Source: Prunella strophiata | Lineage: Eukaryota > Chordata > Aves > Passeriformes > Prunellidae | Direction: 5' to 3' | Assembly: GCA_036583965.1 (NCBI GenBank) | Contig: JAZBQD010000014.1 | Coordinates: 66,184,395 to 66,248,394 of the forward strand | Length of the DNA stretch: 64,000 nucleotides | In this document: positions 1 through 12,415 of the stretch, one piece after another | Position numbering within the stretch: the stretch's first letter is position 1 | Layout of the letters: the number at the start of each line of letters is the position of its first letter | Made by a program: the position numbers and the translations under genes | Notes under the pieces: generated by a model | What the model was told of the DNA's origin: nothing | The model's input: the letters and a program-made list of their open reading frames with translations, nothing else | Database searches by the model: none

Positions 1-683
1 ATGCTTGTTACCACAGGAATCATCTCTTGCTAAACCCATGCACAGGACCAAGCACAAGAGAGCTCCACTTCCAGCACCCTCCTCTTGCTGCCACACTGAA
101 ATAAAAACTATTCAGGAAACATGCCCTTGAGATCCCGGATTACTGAAAATCCCTGGAGTGTTTTTAAGGCTGTGCTTTCTCTTTACACGCACTAAACCTT
201 ACCCGAACCACCTCAGATTAAGATCTTAAGGAGCACCAGCTATCTCATGCTTGCCACCTCCAGATGGAAAAGGCACCTGACAGGGGGAAGGGGATAAAAG
301 TATCTGAACTAGAACCTGCTGCTGTTTACACCAACAGCTTTTCCAATGGAAACCCTAAATTGCATACAGTCGGAAAGCGAAGAGGAGGCAGAAGGCAGCT
401 GTTCCTCATCACCCTTAGTCAGGCAGGAACAGCATACATCAAAGTTTTACAGGTACAAAACCTTTACTGAAACATATTTTCTTAAAGTTGCCGATAAGCA
501 GAAGCAAATTTTACATTATTCTAGGGAAGAAGAAGAAATCCACAGGGGTAAAAAAAAATTCTTAACAGCTCAGTAGTGGGAAGCCAAGCCTCACACACGG
601 CAGGGCAGCAGCAGTTCGCTGGTAGTTTTTCTCCTTCCCGCCTGTGTACCAAAACTAACCCAAAGCTGCTCTGCGGGGCTGTG

Positions 684-717
684 CCGGTCCCTGTCCCCGG
701 TCCCTGTCCCCGGTCCC
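684..717. repeat. 13-bp tandem repeat, 2.6 copies
   Basis: The unit CCGGTCCCTGTCC occurs at 684-696 and 697-709 and is followed by a partial copy at 710-717, all identical. It sits at the left edge of the CpG island and could vary in copy number. Confidence 0.9.
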
Positions 718-1036
718 GCCCGCCGCCCAGAGCCCGCGCAGCGCACGGAGCACCCGGCGTCCCGCCCGCCGCTGCTCTTGGAACGGGAGGGAAGAATAAT
801 TAAAAATCCATTAGTGAGTAATAAGAGCGACGCCGAGCCATTCCCGCGGCGGGCTGGCAGGGGCGCGCAGCTCCGCGGCCTCTCCCCGCAGCGAGACCGA
901 GCCGCGGGCGGGCGGAGCTCGTCCCCTCACGCCAGCGACCCGAGACCCGGCGGGGACGAGCCGGGGGAGCGAAGAGCCCCTCAGCCGGGAGCCCGCGCAG
1001 GGCCAGGGGAGCCCCCCGAGGAGAGGCGGCACTCAC

Positions 1037-1150
1037 CGGCTCTGGGGTCCGCGCCTCTCCCGGCCGAGGGCGGAACGAGCCCCGGCGGAGGACGGGCAGG
1101 TGGTCGGAGCAGCTCCGCCGAGCTGCCGCCCCGAACTCATGCGCACTGCG
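1037..1150 (-). other. PROSER2: candidate noncoding first exon of PROSER2
   Basis: On the minus strand the sequence reads GAGCCG followed by the donor GTGAGT, a near-perfect U1 site, so an exon would end at 1037. The upper limit of about 1150 is only a guess at the transcription start inside the CpG island. No coding sequence can be assigned to it. The sequence from 1034 to 1 would then be the start of intron 1. The gene name rests on remembered synteny only. Confidence 0.4.
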
Positions 1151-1357
1151 CCGGCCGCCACCCACGGCGGGCGGATAAAGCGGCCGGGCGGTGGCTCAGG
1201 CCGGGCCGGCTCCGCCTCGCCCGGGCGGGACCGCCGCCTTTGTCCCGGCGCTCGGGGCAGGGCGTGAGGGAGGGAGTCCGTCTGCCTGCCCTTCCGAAAG
1301 GCGGCTGTGCTGCCCCAGGAGAGGAGCTCAGTGTGTTGGAGCTATGAAGTTCGTCTA

Positions 1358-1710
1358 AGGGTCTGGAGAATCTCACTTGTGAGGAGAGGGAGATGGGCCT
1401 AATCAGCCCCGGGAAGAGGTGACTGAGATGGGGCCTCATCAATGTCTATCAGTGTCTAAAGGGAGGGTGTCAGAGGATGGATCAGGCTCTGCTCGGTGGT
1501 GCCACCCAGTAGGACAAGAGGGAAAGGGCAGAAAGTTCCACCTGAGCATGAGGAGGAATTTCTGTCCTGTGCAGTGACCGAGCACTGGGACAGGCTGCCC
1601 AGAGAGGGTGTGGAGTCTCCCTCACCGCAGATATTCCAGAAGTGTCTGGACAAAATCCTGTGCTTCACCACTGAGGTCACTCCCGACCTGACCGATTCTG
1701 TGATTCTGTG
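1358..1710 (+). mobile_element. CR1 LINE 3' fragment
   Basis: The stretch follows the 3' untranslated end of avian CR1: a block resembling 'gaggaga..gagatgggcct', then 'ggacaagaggg', 'gagcactgggacaggctgccca', and a terminal tail 'gattctgtgattctgtg'. It is 5'-truncated, as most CR1 copies are. It lies directly beside the CpG island. Confidence 0.85.
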
Positions 1711-1851
1711 TCCCTCCACTGTGGGGGGGACATGGGTCCCCACAGGCACCCTGTGAGGGCAGAGAGCTGGGTGCCATGGTGGGCACAGTGGGAGAGGGGA
1801 CACTGACACCTTTGGCTGCCTCAGAGAGCCCTGAGGTAAAACCTGCACTGA

Positions 1852-2011
1852 TCATGCCCCATCCCTGGAAGTGTTCAAGGACAGGCTGGATGGGGCTCTG
1901 AGCAACCTGGTCTAGTTGAAGGTGTCCCTGCCTGTTGCAGGGGGTTGGAACTGGATGATCTTCAAGGTTTCCTTCCAACCTGACCCATTCTATAGGTTCT
2001 ATGATTCTGTG
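1852..2011 (+). mobile_element. CR1 LINE 3' fragment
   Basis: This is a second CR1 3' end in the same orientation, 140 bp after the first. It has the typical blocks 'ccatccctggaagtgttcaa', 'caacctggtctag', 'ggttggaactggatgatctt' and the tail 'ttctatgattctgtg'. It is a different subfamily or copy from the one at 1358-1710, since each has its own terminal tail. Confidence 0.9.
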
Positions 2012-4837
2012 AGGCATAAATTGTGCTGGATCTGGTGTCTGAGGGGCTTGTCTCTCCTTTAAACTACTGGGAAATGGTAAAGGTAAAAGGGAAGGTCACT
2101 GTCACAACTGCCTGAGTCTGCTTCCTCAGTGGGGAAAAGGTTTACATGCCTTGTTAGTCTGTGCCACCCATATACTTAAGAGCTTAATAACAAATATTGC
2201 CTATTTGTACTCTTATTTATTACCACTATATTGTCACAGTCACAGGTATTTATCAGATGACTGTGTTTTCTCCCTTCTTCATTGTGCAAGGCCACAGCAA
2301 CCAGCAAATTAACAGTTTGACTTATATTACACTGTAAAAATTTCAAACTGCTTTCAGAAATCATTATTTTTCACCCATGCTGTGGTGGCTGAAATAGTCC
2401 TAATGCAAGAAACACCTCAAAGTGTGGAAAATGGAAATGTTTCCAAAAGATGTGGCCCTACCTAAATAAATGGCATTATAGAACAGGGAAGGGGGAGTTG
2501 TGCAATGTGAGTCACTGAGGGTTGACAAAGTAAGATCATTCCCAGTCTGTAACTTTTTTTTTCAAGTGTTCTTCAAGGAGTTCTTCAAGTGTTCTTCACA
2601 GGACCAGTGTCCAGGAGGAACGCAAATGATGAAGACTCCAGTTATGTAATTTTTGGATTGTTAAAGCTGGTGCCTAATCTAAGCTGTTTGCTCATTCTAC
2701 AGCCAAGAGAGAGAGGGACTTTCCACCAGTTGAAGAGAGGCTGGACAAAGCACATTGTGAGGAAACCTGTCTCTGGTGGTTGTAGTGGTGAAGCCTGACC
2801 AGAGTCCTGTGTCTCTCTTGACTTGGGGCCCAGTTTATAGCTTGCTGATGTTAGGCTAAATGAATCCCATTCTGTTTTATTCTTTACTCTGGCAACAGCT
2901 TGGTATGGGATCATGTGCCTGTCCTGTGTAGCAACTGTTACACAACAGCACAGGAGAGGAAAGCTCCTTATTTCATCAAGGAGCAAAGTGGGAGTGGTGT
3001 CTGTTGCACACAGCATGGACACCCCAGCTAAGGAGAGCATCTCTGTTCTGGGAATGTTTAATTCAAGAATATACTTAAAGGCAAGCATGTACTTTACAGA
3101 TTTCCAGTGTGGGAACATCAATACACAGAGGGAAAGTGCTTTGAGATTCACCAAAGTGGAATGTTAGATAACTTGGATGTATTATTTTTACAATTTATTA
3201 TATGCTAATTCAACCTGCCTGAGCTAAAATTCTCCTTGCTAAGTAGGACATCATTCTGAGGAAGATTTTACAGTTACAGGGCTTTATCAGCTCCACAGTG
3301 TTATTTTCTTTATTTCTTGATTTACTCTCATCACCTTGTAATATCAGGTGTAGTCTCACATTCAGAATGTGCCCTGTCCACATTTTTCTACCCCAGGTGA
3401 GTCCAAAAGAGTTTATTTTGTCCTTTTGATCATCATTTGTATGTTTTTTTTCCTCTTTCCTTGTTCTTCAGCATTACTAGTCCTGGCACTGAGTTTATTC
3501 TAGGAGACCAGCTGTGTGTTGACACATTCTGTCCTGAAGGTGGGGAAATTTATGGAGCACAGTTCCAAGTACACAGCCCATTGCTGTGTATTGTAGAGAA
3601 CTTCCCTCCTCTGCTCAGTGAAAACTCGTTATACCAGTTCAAAAATATGTCAGGTATGCATCTCCTTCCTCCAGCATTAATCATTAATTAACATGTGATA
3701 CTGACATTTCTGGTTGCTACTTAATGTAGCAAAACAGTATTTTATGTGCGTTTCTAATTTCTTCTGTCATCCTGCAGCCTCAGTGGAGGGTGACACATCC
3801 AGCTGTCAGTGTCAGTATGCTGTGTAATGATGCCCAAAACAGAGCCATGAGAACAAGCCCATGTTCATAAAACTCCTCTTGCCAATCTGACTCCTTTGCC
3901 TCATGTTACAGGCCAAAATTTGTGTTTCTTCTCACAGAATGTGCTTATTGTATTTGCTACTGCAAATAGCTGAGAGTAGACACACTGAACGAAGCAACTG
4001 TGATCAAAGAGGATCTTATTCACCTGTTTTGGACTTTTTTCACAAACAGTTTTCATTTTGGGGCTGTCTTTTCTTTTTCTCTGTATGTGTCCTGGATTTG
4101 ATAAGAATTGGTAGAATGGAGCAAGAAAACATAGACTGATGGGAAGCTATCTAGTATTTACTTGAATTTCAATAGGCTTAGAAAGCTCCGTGGTTAAAGT
4201 TCAGAGCCTCTTGTGTGAGGCAGTGCATGTAAAGTAAAAGAACAGGCAACAGATAAACAAAATAGGGAAATAAATATGTACTGAGATATGAGATAACCAT
4301 GAAAGAAACAGGGTTTAGCCAAAGTGAAGGTCAGGTTACATTTACAGCCATTATGGTTGACTTAGTGTTGTGATAAACATGGCATTATCATGACTTGTTA
4401 TTTGCATAAGAGTGGCCATAGGAAACCTCCAGACAAGAGCATGGCTTGTTGTACAAAGTACTGTACCACCAGCAGATCACTATTATTGTTTACAATCAGT
4501 AATCCCACACAAAATGTGCTCTGGGACTGATTCATACAACTTTTCCCCTTGATTGACCACTTCCTTTTTTTGGCTTGGCACCTACAGCCAGAGCCAAAGG
4601 AAGGCTTCAGTGTCACAGCACTCCTTGCTTTTCAGTGCCCAGCTGGCAGAATGCATTTCCAAGCAATGAGATAAACTTACAGTAACCAAAACTTGGGGCT
4701 TTGCCTGTGACTCAGTAGCAGTCAGATATCCCAGCCCAGATGTCACTGCTGCCTCCCTCTTGCCAACTCTGTGGCTTTTATTTTGTGGTCAGGCAGGTTT
4801 GTGTAGTGAAACAGCTTAACACAAACAAGACAAGATT
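2012..4837. other. intergenic, no gene seen
   Basis: The stretch is AT-rich and unique-looking. A short degenerate repetition of 'gttcttcaag' lies at 2567-2598. Open frames here are short and have no recognisable domain. Confidence 0.6.
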
Positions 4838-5447
4838 GAAAGCTCCCTCCCCAAGTTTGCTGATGACACTAAACTGGGTAGTGAGGTGGAGATGTGAGAA
4901 GTGACAGCAGTCTTGCAAAGACGGCTGGAAGAGTGGACTAGCAACAACTGTATGAGATTTATTTAACAAGAGGAAAGGTCCTGCACCTGGGACAATGTAA
5001 CCCAAGAACCCATTAGAGGCCAGGCCACTCCTGGAGTACTGTGTTTGGTCCTGGTCTATGCAATTCAGTCAGATAGGAAAGGGTCCAAAGAAGGGCCACC
5101 AAGATGATCAAGAAAGCTGGAGAGCCCACCCTGTGAAGAAAGACAGAACCAGTTAGGTCTTTTCTGCCTCTCTCTTCTCAAGGAGCCACATGGAGAAGAC
5201 AAGTGGCAATGAAGTACAAATTGCTCAAGGAGAGGTTTCATCTTTATATGAAAAACATTTTTTATGGTGAGAACAGTCACTCACTGGAACAAGCTCCCCA
5301 AGGAACCAGGTAGAGCTGGAGGTTTTCAAGATGTCACTGGACAGGGGGCTACATAATCTCATCAAAGCTCCCTTCTCCATGAAAGATTGGACTTGATGAT
5401 GTTTTGAAGGTCACTTCCAGTCCTAGGCTGTTCTATGATTCAGTGAT
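4838..5447 (+). mobile_element. CR1 LINE 3' fragment, about 610 bp
   Basis: This is the longest CR1 piece in the window. It begins in the end of the reverse-transcriptase region ('aagtttgctgatgacactaa', reading K-F-A-D-D-T), continues through 'gcacctgggacaatg' and 'tgatcaagaaagctggagag', and ends with 'gttctatgattcagtgatt'. Many substitutions and indels mark it as an old, inactive copy. Confidence 0.88.
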
Positions 5448-8400
5448 TATTTGTGGGAGGTGCTCGTATCTTTTTTATTTTTTTTTTTACCCAGATTTTT
5501 TTTCATTTGGTTTAGACTGATTGCAGTGGGACAAAATATTTAGGTTGAGGGAAGACAGATCTGAAACTAGATCCACTGCTGTAGGGACAGGAATATCTTT
5601 GAGCTGTAGAGAGCAACTTCCATCCCTCCCCTGGGATGATCAGGGTACATGTGTGGAGAGTGAGAGATGAGTTTGAACAGTCTGGTGGTTCTGAGACATG
5701 GAGTCCTCTAGATGGGCACTTCCTAGACAAGCACTTGAGATACCATCACTTGTTGTGAAAAACAGTCAAGATAGGATCTGTGGAGAGCAGACACAGTCAG
5801 TATTTATTTGGTACTCTTCAGGAATGCCTTTAGCATTTAGCCCTGTTTGTGATTAAGCCAGAAGAATATCTAATTTCCAGGTTATCTTATAAATTAATTG
5901 AGAAATGGCCCTGAGGCTGCTGTGGTTCTTTGCCTGTACAGAAGCAGAGCTGGAGGCATTGTGGGCTGTATTTATTAACATCTCTCCAGCCAACCTTCAC
6001 AGTCTTCCTTCTGCCCTCTGGATATGCAGATTCCCTGCTGTCCCTTCCTCTTCAGTGCCTTATCTCCTCCCTGCACTGCAAGTGGCCAGCTCATTGTCCC
6101 CAGTCCCCTCTGCCTCCTCTGCCAGCATCCCCACCCTACCCATGCCTTGGGACTTACCTTGTTCCCCAGAACTCTTGCTATTGCCTCTGTGATTTTCTTA
6201 CTGCTTCTCTCTCCATGAAGCCATGTCCCTCTTCCTTGCCTGATCTCACAGGCATACTAGTGAGTTGTCTAGCAACTCAGACCTGATTTCTCTCCCCTCC
6301 TTACTTCTGGTGTTAGTGCACCTCACTGGTGAGACAAGAGTTGCAGGTATGAGGAGAAGGCTGCAGAGGAAGAGGAAGTTCCTTAATGAGTTGTGCTGCC
6401 TTCAGGCTTTGTCTGCAGTTCACCTGGGGGGAGAGAAAGGGGAGCTGGGGTGTATTTTTGGCACTTAGTATCTCACTTTCATTTCAATTCTAGTTTTGGC
6501 TCCTAAATCCTCTATTAGATCTAATATTTCACCTTTTCCTTCAGCAGATCCTACTCTGAGAGCAAATACTTCCCTTTTCCTGTGTTTTGTTTAGAGGGGG
6601 TGGGACAGCCTTCTACTGCTGTTGCAGTATCTGGTTAAAAGTGGCCTGATTTTAATATCTTTTTCTTGGCTTCTGCTATTTAAAACATATGTTTTCTGAC
6701 ATTTAATGATAAATTTGTTCTCCCATACGTCCCAATGACTATAAACAACTGGTGATTTTCCAGTGTCAGTGAGTTTGAAATTAATGCAACTTACTTTTCC
6801 ATGGGGAACAGGGACATATGTCCCTGAATTGAATTAAATATTAATAGTATTATTTCCAAAGGGGAGAAGTGCAACTAGAATCAGAGAAATATAGAAAGTT
6901 ATTTATTCCAAGAGAGCACAAAATACATATACTTGGAAATAGACCTGTACTTTTAAATTGCTGTGGGGTTTTGCAGTTTGTGCAGGTATTATTCCCTTTC
7001 TTTTATTTACCTTTTGTTTTTTATTTTTTCTTTATTTTTTAAAAATTTCTGGTTTGATTTCTTTTAGAACTGAAAGTTAATTCTTCTAATGGTATTCCGT
7101 TGGCCCATGATATGTGCCTGGATGATCTTAATTCCAGTTCCCAAGGACAGGGTGTCCTGTGATACAGCAAGCTGTATTTTGCATTTGAGCTGTATTTTCT
7201 ATTTCAGCAGGACTGAATGGTTTATGGAGGAGGAGAGCAGCATGGAGGGGTTCCCTGTAAATCATGTTTGAGGGAAGGACTTGCCACTGTAATTCAGGAT
7301 ATTCTGGAAAGGAATTCTGGTGGGGTTGTGAGCTCTGTCCAGGGTCAACTTCAAGTCAGGGGAACAAATCCCAATAATTTCATTAGGAGCTGAATCAGCC
7401 TTTACTAGATCAGGAAAGAGGTTTAGACTTCTGTAGCAGAACTAGATGGACTTTAGACATTTAAATTTCATCTGCAATCCAAACAGTCTCTGCTTATCAG
7501 CCATTGATACCCACTATTTCTGCCTTATCTCTTCACGAGCCTCCCAGTTTTCTGTGGCAGTCCAGTGGCTGCACGTGCTGTATGAGGTGAACAGAAAACT
7601 TCAGCACAAACTTAACCTTGCCCAACAGAGTGGCTCACACATTTTCCATCCTCAGTGTCTCTCAAGAGTGTCCACAGTGTGTTTGGGGACACTCAGGGGT
7701 ATTTACTTGTGAATACTTGGGTTCTGTGACTGCACCTTCATAAAAACTGGATTGGGGGATACACATCATGAAAGTAAAGAAAGTAAAAGCAGAGATAAAA
7801 GCTTCTACTCAAGGAGCTACAACAAGAAGGTGAAAGGAGGAAAGAGGGGTGGAAATCCTCACCTCCAGATCTTCAGGGACAAATCATGTATTTTACATTG
7901 CCATTGATGGATAAAATAACTCCCCATCGTGGCAAGCCCCTAATCCCACAGGACAAGGCTATTAGAGGATAATCCTAACCTAAATTGCAACCCTGTGTTT
8001 GAGCACTGGTTCTCCTAATGCTCCAGGATACAATTACAGAACAAGGCCTGGAAACCACAGCCTTTGTTCTGCCTTATTGCTTAATTGTTTAATGAAGTAT
8101 TCACTTCATCTAAGTGAGTGCTTTGTAATTTTGTACTTGCATGCAGCTGGCAGAAGCAAAGAACTGGCTTTTTTACAGAATAACTTGTTCTTTTGGTGGA
8201 AGAAGGTACCATTAAAAATATCAGGCTGCAATAGTAAATAATTTGAAAGATCTCTCCATAAAAAGGAAATCTCACCCTTGAAAGTGAGGAATAAAAGCAC
8301 ATTTTTTACTGCTGTTTTTTTCATCCCTTTTCCTCCTTGATGCTGTGCAAAGACAGATGGAAGAGGCAGTGGGACAACCAGTACCAGATCTTTCACTAAA

Positions 8401-8576
8401 AGGTCTGTTCTGAGGTCAGGACACTGCTACCATGTGCACCTCTCAAACTGGAATGGGAGAGGCTTTCCCAAATTAGGAAAAAAAGAAGTATTCAAATAAG
8501 CCTTATATCAAGATAAGAGCAATATCCAGGCCCTTAAGTAAGTGCAAAGTCTCTACATACAAGTGCAAATAAAATG

Positions 8577-8595
8577 AAAAAAAAAAAAAAAAAAA
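8577..8595. repeat. poly(A) run, A19
   Basis: An uninterrupted run of 19 A residues, preceded by AAAATG. No processed gene copy was recognised upstream of it, so it is listed as a simple repeat. Confidence 0.9.
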
Positions 8596-10176
8596 GTCTA
8601 AAAACTATGGATTTCAACATTTTCCCTGCTCTACTCTTGAAAATATTCTTATGCTCAGGACAATGTGTCAGGCTCCAGCTCCTGAGTAGTCCCCTGATGA
8701 AGGTCAAGTTCTCTGAGACATCCATTCCCTACCAGCTGCAGGTATGCAGATCTGTACCTCCCAGCAGTCTGGGGATTTTGATCTTTTGAAGCTTTTCTTC
8801 CTCTTTATAACTATAGAAGGAGCTTAGACAATTAGCTCTGGGCTTGGATATCATTTTTGGCTGGCAACACGAGCTTCAGACACAGGACATCAGGAGGTTT
8901 GCAACAGGGTAGGGAGAGAGAATGACCCTGGGAATAGGAGAAAAATAATTTGAACGTTGGATTCTTTTTTGAGTTCCAGCCATGCAGGGGCCCTTGCAAA
9001 TGCTAAATACCAAAGAAATATTGCCAGTCTGTAATACCAAGTTTTTCTTCAATAGGTGTGAAAGTGTTTTATGAATAACATCAGTACAGACAGAAGAGGT
9101 GAGGTCACCTGTGCACCTTCCTCTCCTGCCAGCCCTGCCTCTTGGGAAAGAATCTTGCCTATGGATTCTTTCCTGGCTCTCACAAGGCAGGGGTGCTGCT
9201 TCACTGGGAGCACATTGCTAGAGGGGCACAGCAATGAGAGAGGTGGTTCACAGTGGGTTCATTTGGTGCTTTCCTTGCAGCCTCTGCTGTAAATGCTGTT
9301 CTTGTCAAGTCCATGGAATGCAGATGATGGGAAGGAAACCATCACACAGTTGCATTTGAGGTACCAACAAACAGAACAGTATAGGGCACCTGGATGTGTA
9401 TGGTAGATGCAAATGTATATAGTTAATACATTGTTCTTGGCCCCCAAAAGTGACAAATGGATTACTTTTAACTGCTATGTTCCATTTAAAAGAAAGTACA
9501 GGGCAAACGTTTTGTTTGTCAGGACACTTTGTAACTTGTTTTCATGCAAGTACCATTTTCAACATCATTTAACAAGTCATTATGGACCTTTTAATAAATT
9601 ATAGTCATTAACCTTGCCTAGGGTAACTGAGGGCAAGATTTTAATTCAGGCAGTGAAGAGTCTGTCCTCTAGGCCTGTGTTCAAGATCACAAGAGTGGCA
9701 GAGCCAACATCAATTCAAGGACCAACAGGAACACACCTGGCTCACAGCCATCTGTTGTACCTTTACAGTGCTGCTGGTTCCTGCTCATGCCAGTGCACAG
9801 AGACTTCTCAGGCTGCTGTTATCCACACTCACTCCAAGCTGCTGCTGTGACCTCTTCTTGCAGTCAGAAGTGCTAAAGCCTGAGAAAATCCTGGTTCCTT
9901 TGCCTTTAAGGACATACCTGGCAGCTTCTCTGTAGGGAGTTTCCTGCAGAGGCAGGATTCTGACTCATGGCTGCTGGAGACACCTCCTGGAAGAGCTGTC
10001 ATGGAATAGCTACAGGCAGTTGTGATTCAGTCCCGGGCAGTCTCATTAGCACCTGATTTCTTAATGGCAATCCCTGTAAACTTAAATTACCAGCTATTTT
10101 TGTATCCTCCATGCAACCAACCACCGCCTTAACAGGAACTCTCTGTCCACATGAAAGAGTGGGAGTTTTAAAATTA

Positions 10177-10192
10177 TTTATTTATTTATTTA
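10177..10192. repeat. (TTTA)n microsatellite
   Basis: About four perfect TTTA units in an AT-rich stretch. Confidence 0.8.
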
Positions 10193-11525
10193 TATGGAAA
10201 TGCTTGCTATGGAAAGCATAGACTTTCATTTAAGCCTTTTAAAATTTGTTTATAATTAAGAAGAAAAAAACCCCATTGCTTAAAACTGATATTCTGTAAG
10301 TTTTTTCTGAAAACCAACACTTTAACTTTGTTGAAGAAAAGATTCAAAACAGTCTGCAGATGTATTTATTTAGCACATTTTTGGCTTAAAATACTGTCTT
10401 GCCAGGTCTTTGTTATTGCTACTTATCACTCTGAGGTAACATTTGCAATTTCAGTTGTTTGCTTTTAGGGATGTCACTGGTGGTGGCTCAATATCTGTGG
10501 CTACAGATGGCCATAGTCTGAAATGGCTCCTGCCTGAACCAGCTTCTCCCAGTCAGGGAAAGCTCAGAAGTGGAAGGGAGGAAAACAAAGCCAAGAGCTC
10601 AGGTCACCCCTGTGCTGGCTCTGTGGGAGCACACCTGTGCAGCAGGGCTGAGGCTGTCTGGTGGAAAAGGTGTTGAGTCACAACTGACTGGTCTGAGTGG
10701 AGCCTTTGTAGTGAAAACTGGCAAAGCAGTTAAATTACATCTTCCACTCAGTGCACTGGTGAGAGTTGTCCAGAAGCTGCTGGGCACACAGCTGGCATAA
10801 CCTGTAGCCCATTGCCATGGGCTCCTGCAGGTTTGGCCGGGGCTGGACCCCACTTGCCACCTTATCAGTGTTCTTGTTGACCTGGCTGGGTTCACTGCAT
10901 TCCAGAGCTGGTCGTTCAATGTTGTTTGTTTGAATTCCTCTGCTGCTCCAGCACAGCCCATTGTACTGGCTCTTTTGGTGTTTGAAGTTGTAGATTTCCC
11001 TCACTGTGGTTTGAACTGTGAATGTGCTCCCCATCTTTCTTCTACAGTATGGGAATCTGGGGAGAATTGTTAACTAGTGTTCCCTGAAATTCCAGTTACT
11101 AAAAGCATCATGATAGGTGGTCATGCTCTCTTACTTTTCATGAAGCCAGGAGTAAAATTGAGGCTCAGATAGAGACACCTGGCATTTGTATTTGTTCATA
11201 CTTACAACAGTGTAATGATTACCTTCACAGACACTTGCAGAGAGCTCACCTGGCCCCAGGGATGGAATGACTCTGTATTACAATTGGAATATTGTTCCTG
11301 CTGGGAGAGGACTTGAGAGATTATTTTTATTTTTCAACAGCTCCTGCTGTGCCTTGGCATTTACAGTCCATCTGGACTAACACCTTCAGCAGTTTTTTTC
11401 TCTGCCCAGCAGACTCTGGGCCAGCAATGACAAGAACATTAGTTCCTCACTAAGCTGTGAGTAGCACAGCTGATTAATTCTTATCATTCACTCCTTTTAG
11501 TGTGTCACACAGAACTTTAGAATTT

Positions 11526-11640
11526 CCTTTACAGCTGGGGAAACTGAGTCATGGAGAGAAGAGATGGTGCCACTTAGTTCACCTGTGAAGGTAGGTGGAA
11601 GAGGCAGCACTGAGGTTCTGGCTGGAAGGACAATCCTCTG
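11526..11640 (-). mobile_element. MIR-like SINE relic, inverted
   Basis: The plus strand reads 'tttacagctggggaaactga', then 'gtcatggagagaagag', then 'ggtaggtggaagaggcagca'. These match in order the reverse complement of the MIR core and its flank. The copy is old and diverged, so the call is by eye. Confidence 0.55.
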
Positions 11641-12389
11641 GATCCTATTCCTGAAAGCCTAAGGCATGAAGGCATGATTGTCACACTTCACTCACCTCTT
11701 CTACCTGGCTTGCTGACACAGCCTCCTTGGAAGGTCTTTCTGAATCATTTGTTCCATCCAGAACATCTTACCAAACTACACAGACCCATTTGGGTCTTAA
11801 ATTAAGACTCCCCAGGAAAGCCAGAACAGACAATCTTTCCCAAACTGTGCTCAGCTGAATGGTCCAGCTGCCCAGACACAGCTGTATTGCTCACAGGTGT
11901 ATTCCTTAAAGCAGAACAGGGTCTCCTCTTGCTTCCAAAGATCTCCCTGGAATTTTTTACCGAGTTGTTTGTCTTGAATCAGATTGCAACTGGTCCTCCA
12001 ATGTAATCAGTGAGGATGCAAAGGCAGGAAAAGTGGGAGAAGAAAGCTTAGACCCCTGACTTGCGGGGGTACTTTTTCACATGTGCTGTTCGGAATAGAC
12101 CAGGGCTCATTCCCTGGGAGCAGGCCGGTAGGAAAGCAGGGCTGGCAGCACCGGCCTGGCGCAGGTCCCGGGAGCCGCTTCAAGCTGTGAGCTGCCATTG
12201 CCCTCTGCCGACAGTTCGGGGTACGGTGCCCTCACTGCAACGTGAGTGCTTTCTGTTCTACGGCAAACAAGGAGTTCGGGGGATCTGCAGAAAACTGGAG
12301 GATCCTCCCTCAGACAGAGGTTTTTGGGGTTTATTGCTTGATTTTTTAAAGTCCTTTCTCGCTGTCGTAACTTAGATGCTACACATCAG

Positions 12390-12415
12390 TCAATCAATCA
12401 ATCAATCAATCAATC
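12390..12415. repeat. (TCAA)n microsatellite
   Basis: Six and a half perfect TCAA units, followed after a short gap by another TCAATCA. It is a likely polymorphic marker. Confidence 0.95.

Larger units (their letters stand above)
660..1325. promoter_or_regulatory. CpG island, likely PROSER2 promoter
   Basis: This block is sharply GC- and CpG-rich against AT-rich flanks, as expected of a bird promoter island. The only strong splice signal seen in it is a minus-strand donor at 1035-1036, which points to transcription leftward and out of the window. ECHDC3, also on the minus strand, ends 18 kb to the right. In the gene order I remember from human 10p14 the next gene in that orientation is PROSER2, so the island probably drives PROSER2. 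That identity is inference from synteny, because no PROSER2 coding exon is visible. Long open frames in this block (for example 778-1347 plus and 800-1165 minus) are composition artefacts. Confidence 0.6.
5448..11525. other. intergenic with simple repeats
   Basis: No gene is recognisable. Simple repeats inside are an A19 run (8577-8595) and a short (TTTA)n (10177-10192). Frames such as 5930-6286 plus or 10599-10961 minus have no domain and no flanking splice logic. Confidence 0.6.

Noticed and set aside
778..1347. 189-codon plus-strand frame and overlapping 121-codon minus frame
   Set aside because: Both are CpG-island composition artefacts; neither has a domain or splice context.
1456..2017. 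Open frames within CR1 copies
   Set aside because: They lie in the CR1 3' untranslated region and its decayed tail and do not encode CR1 protein.
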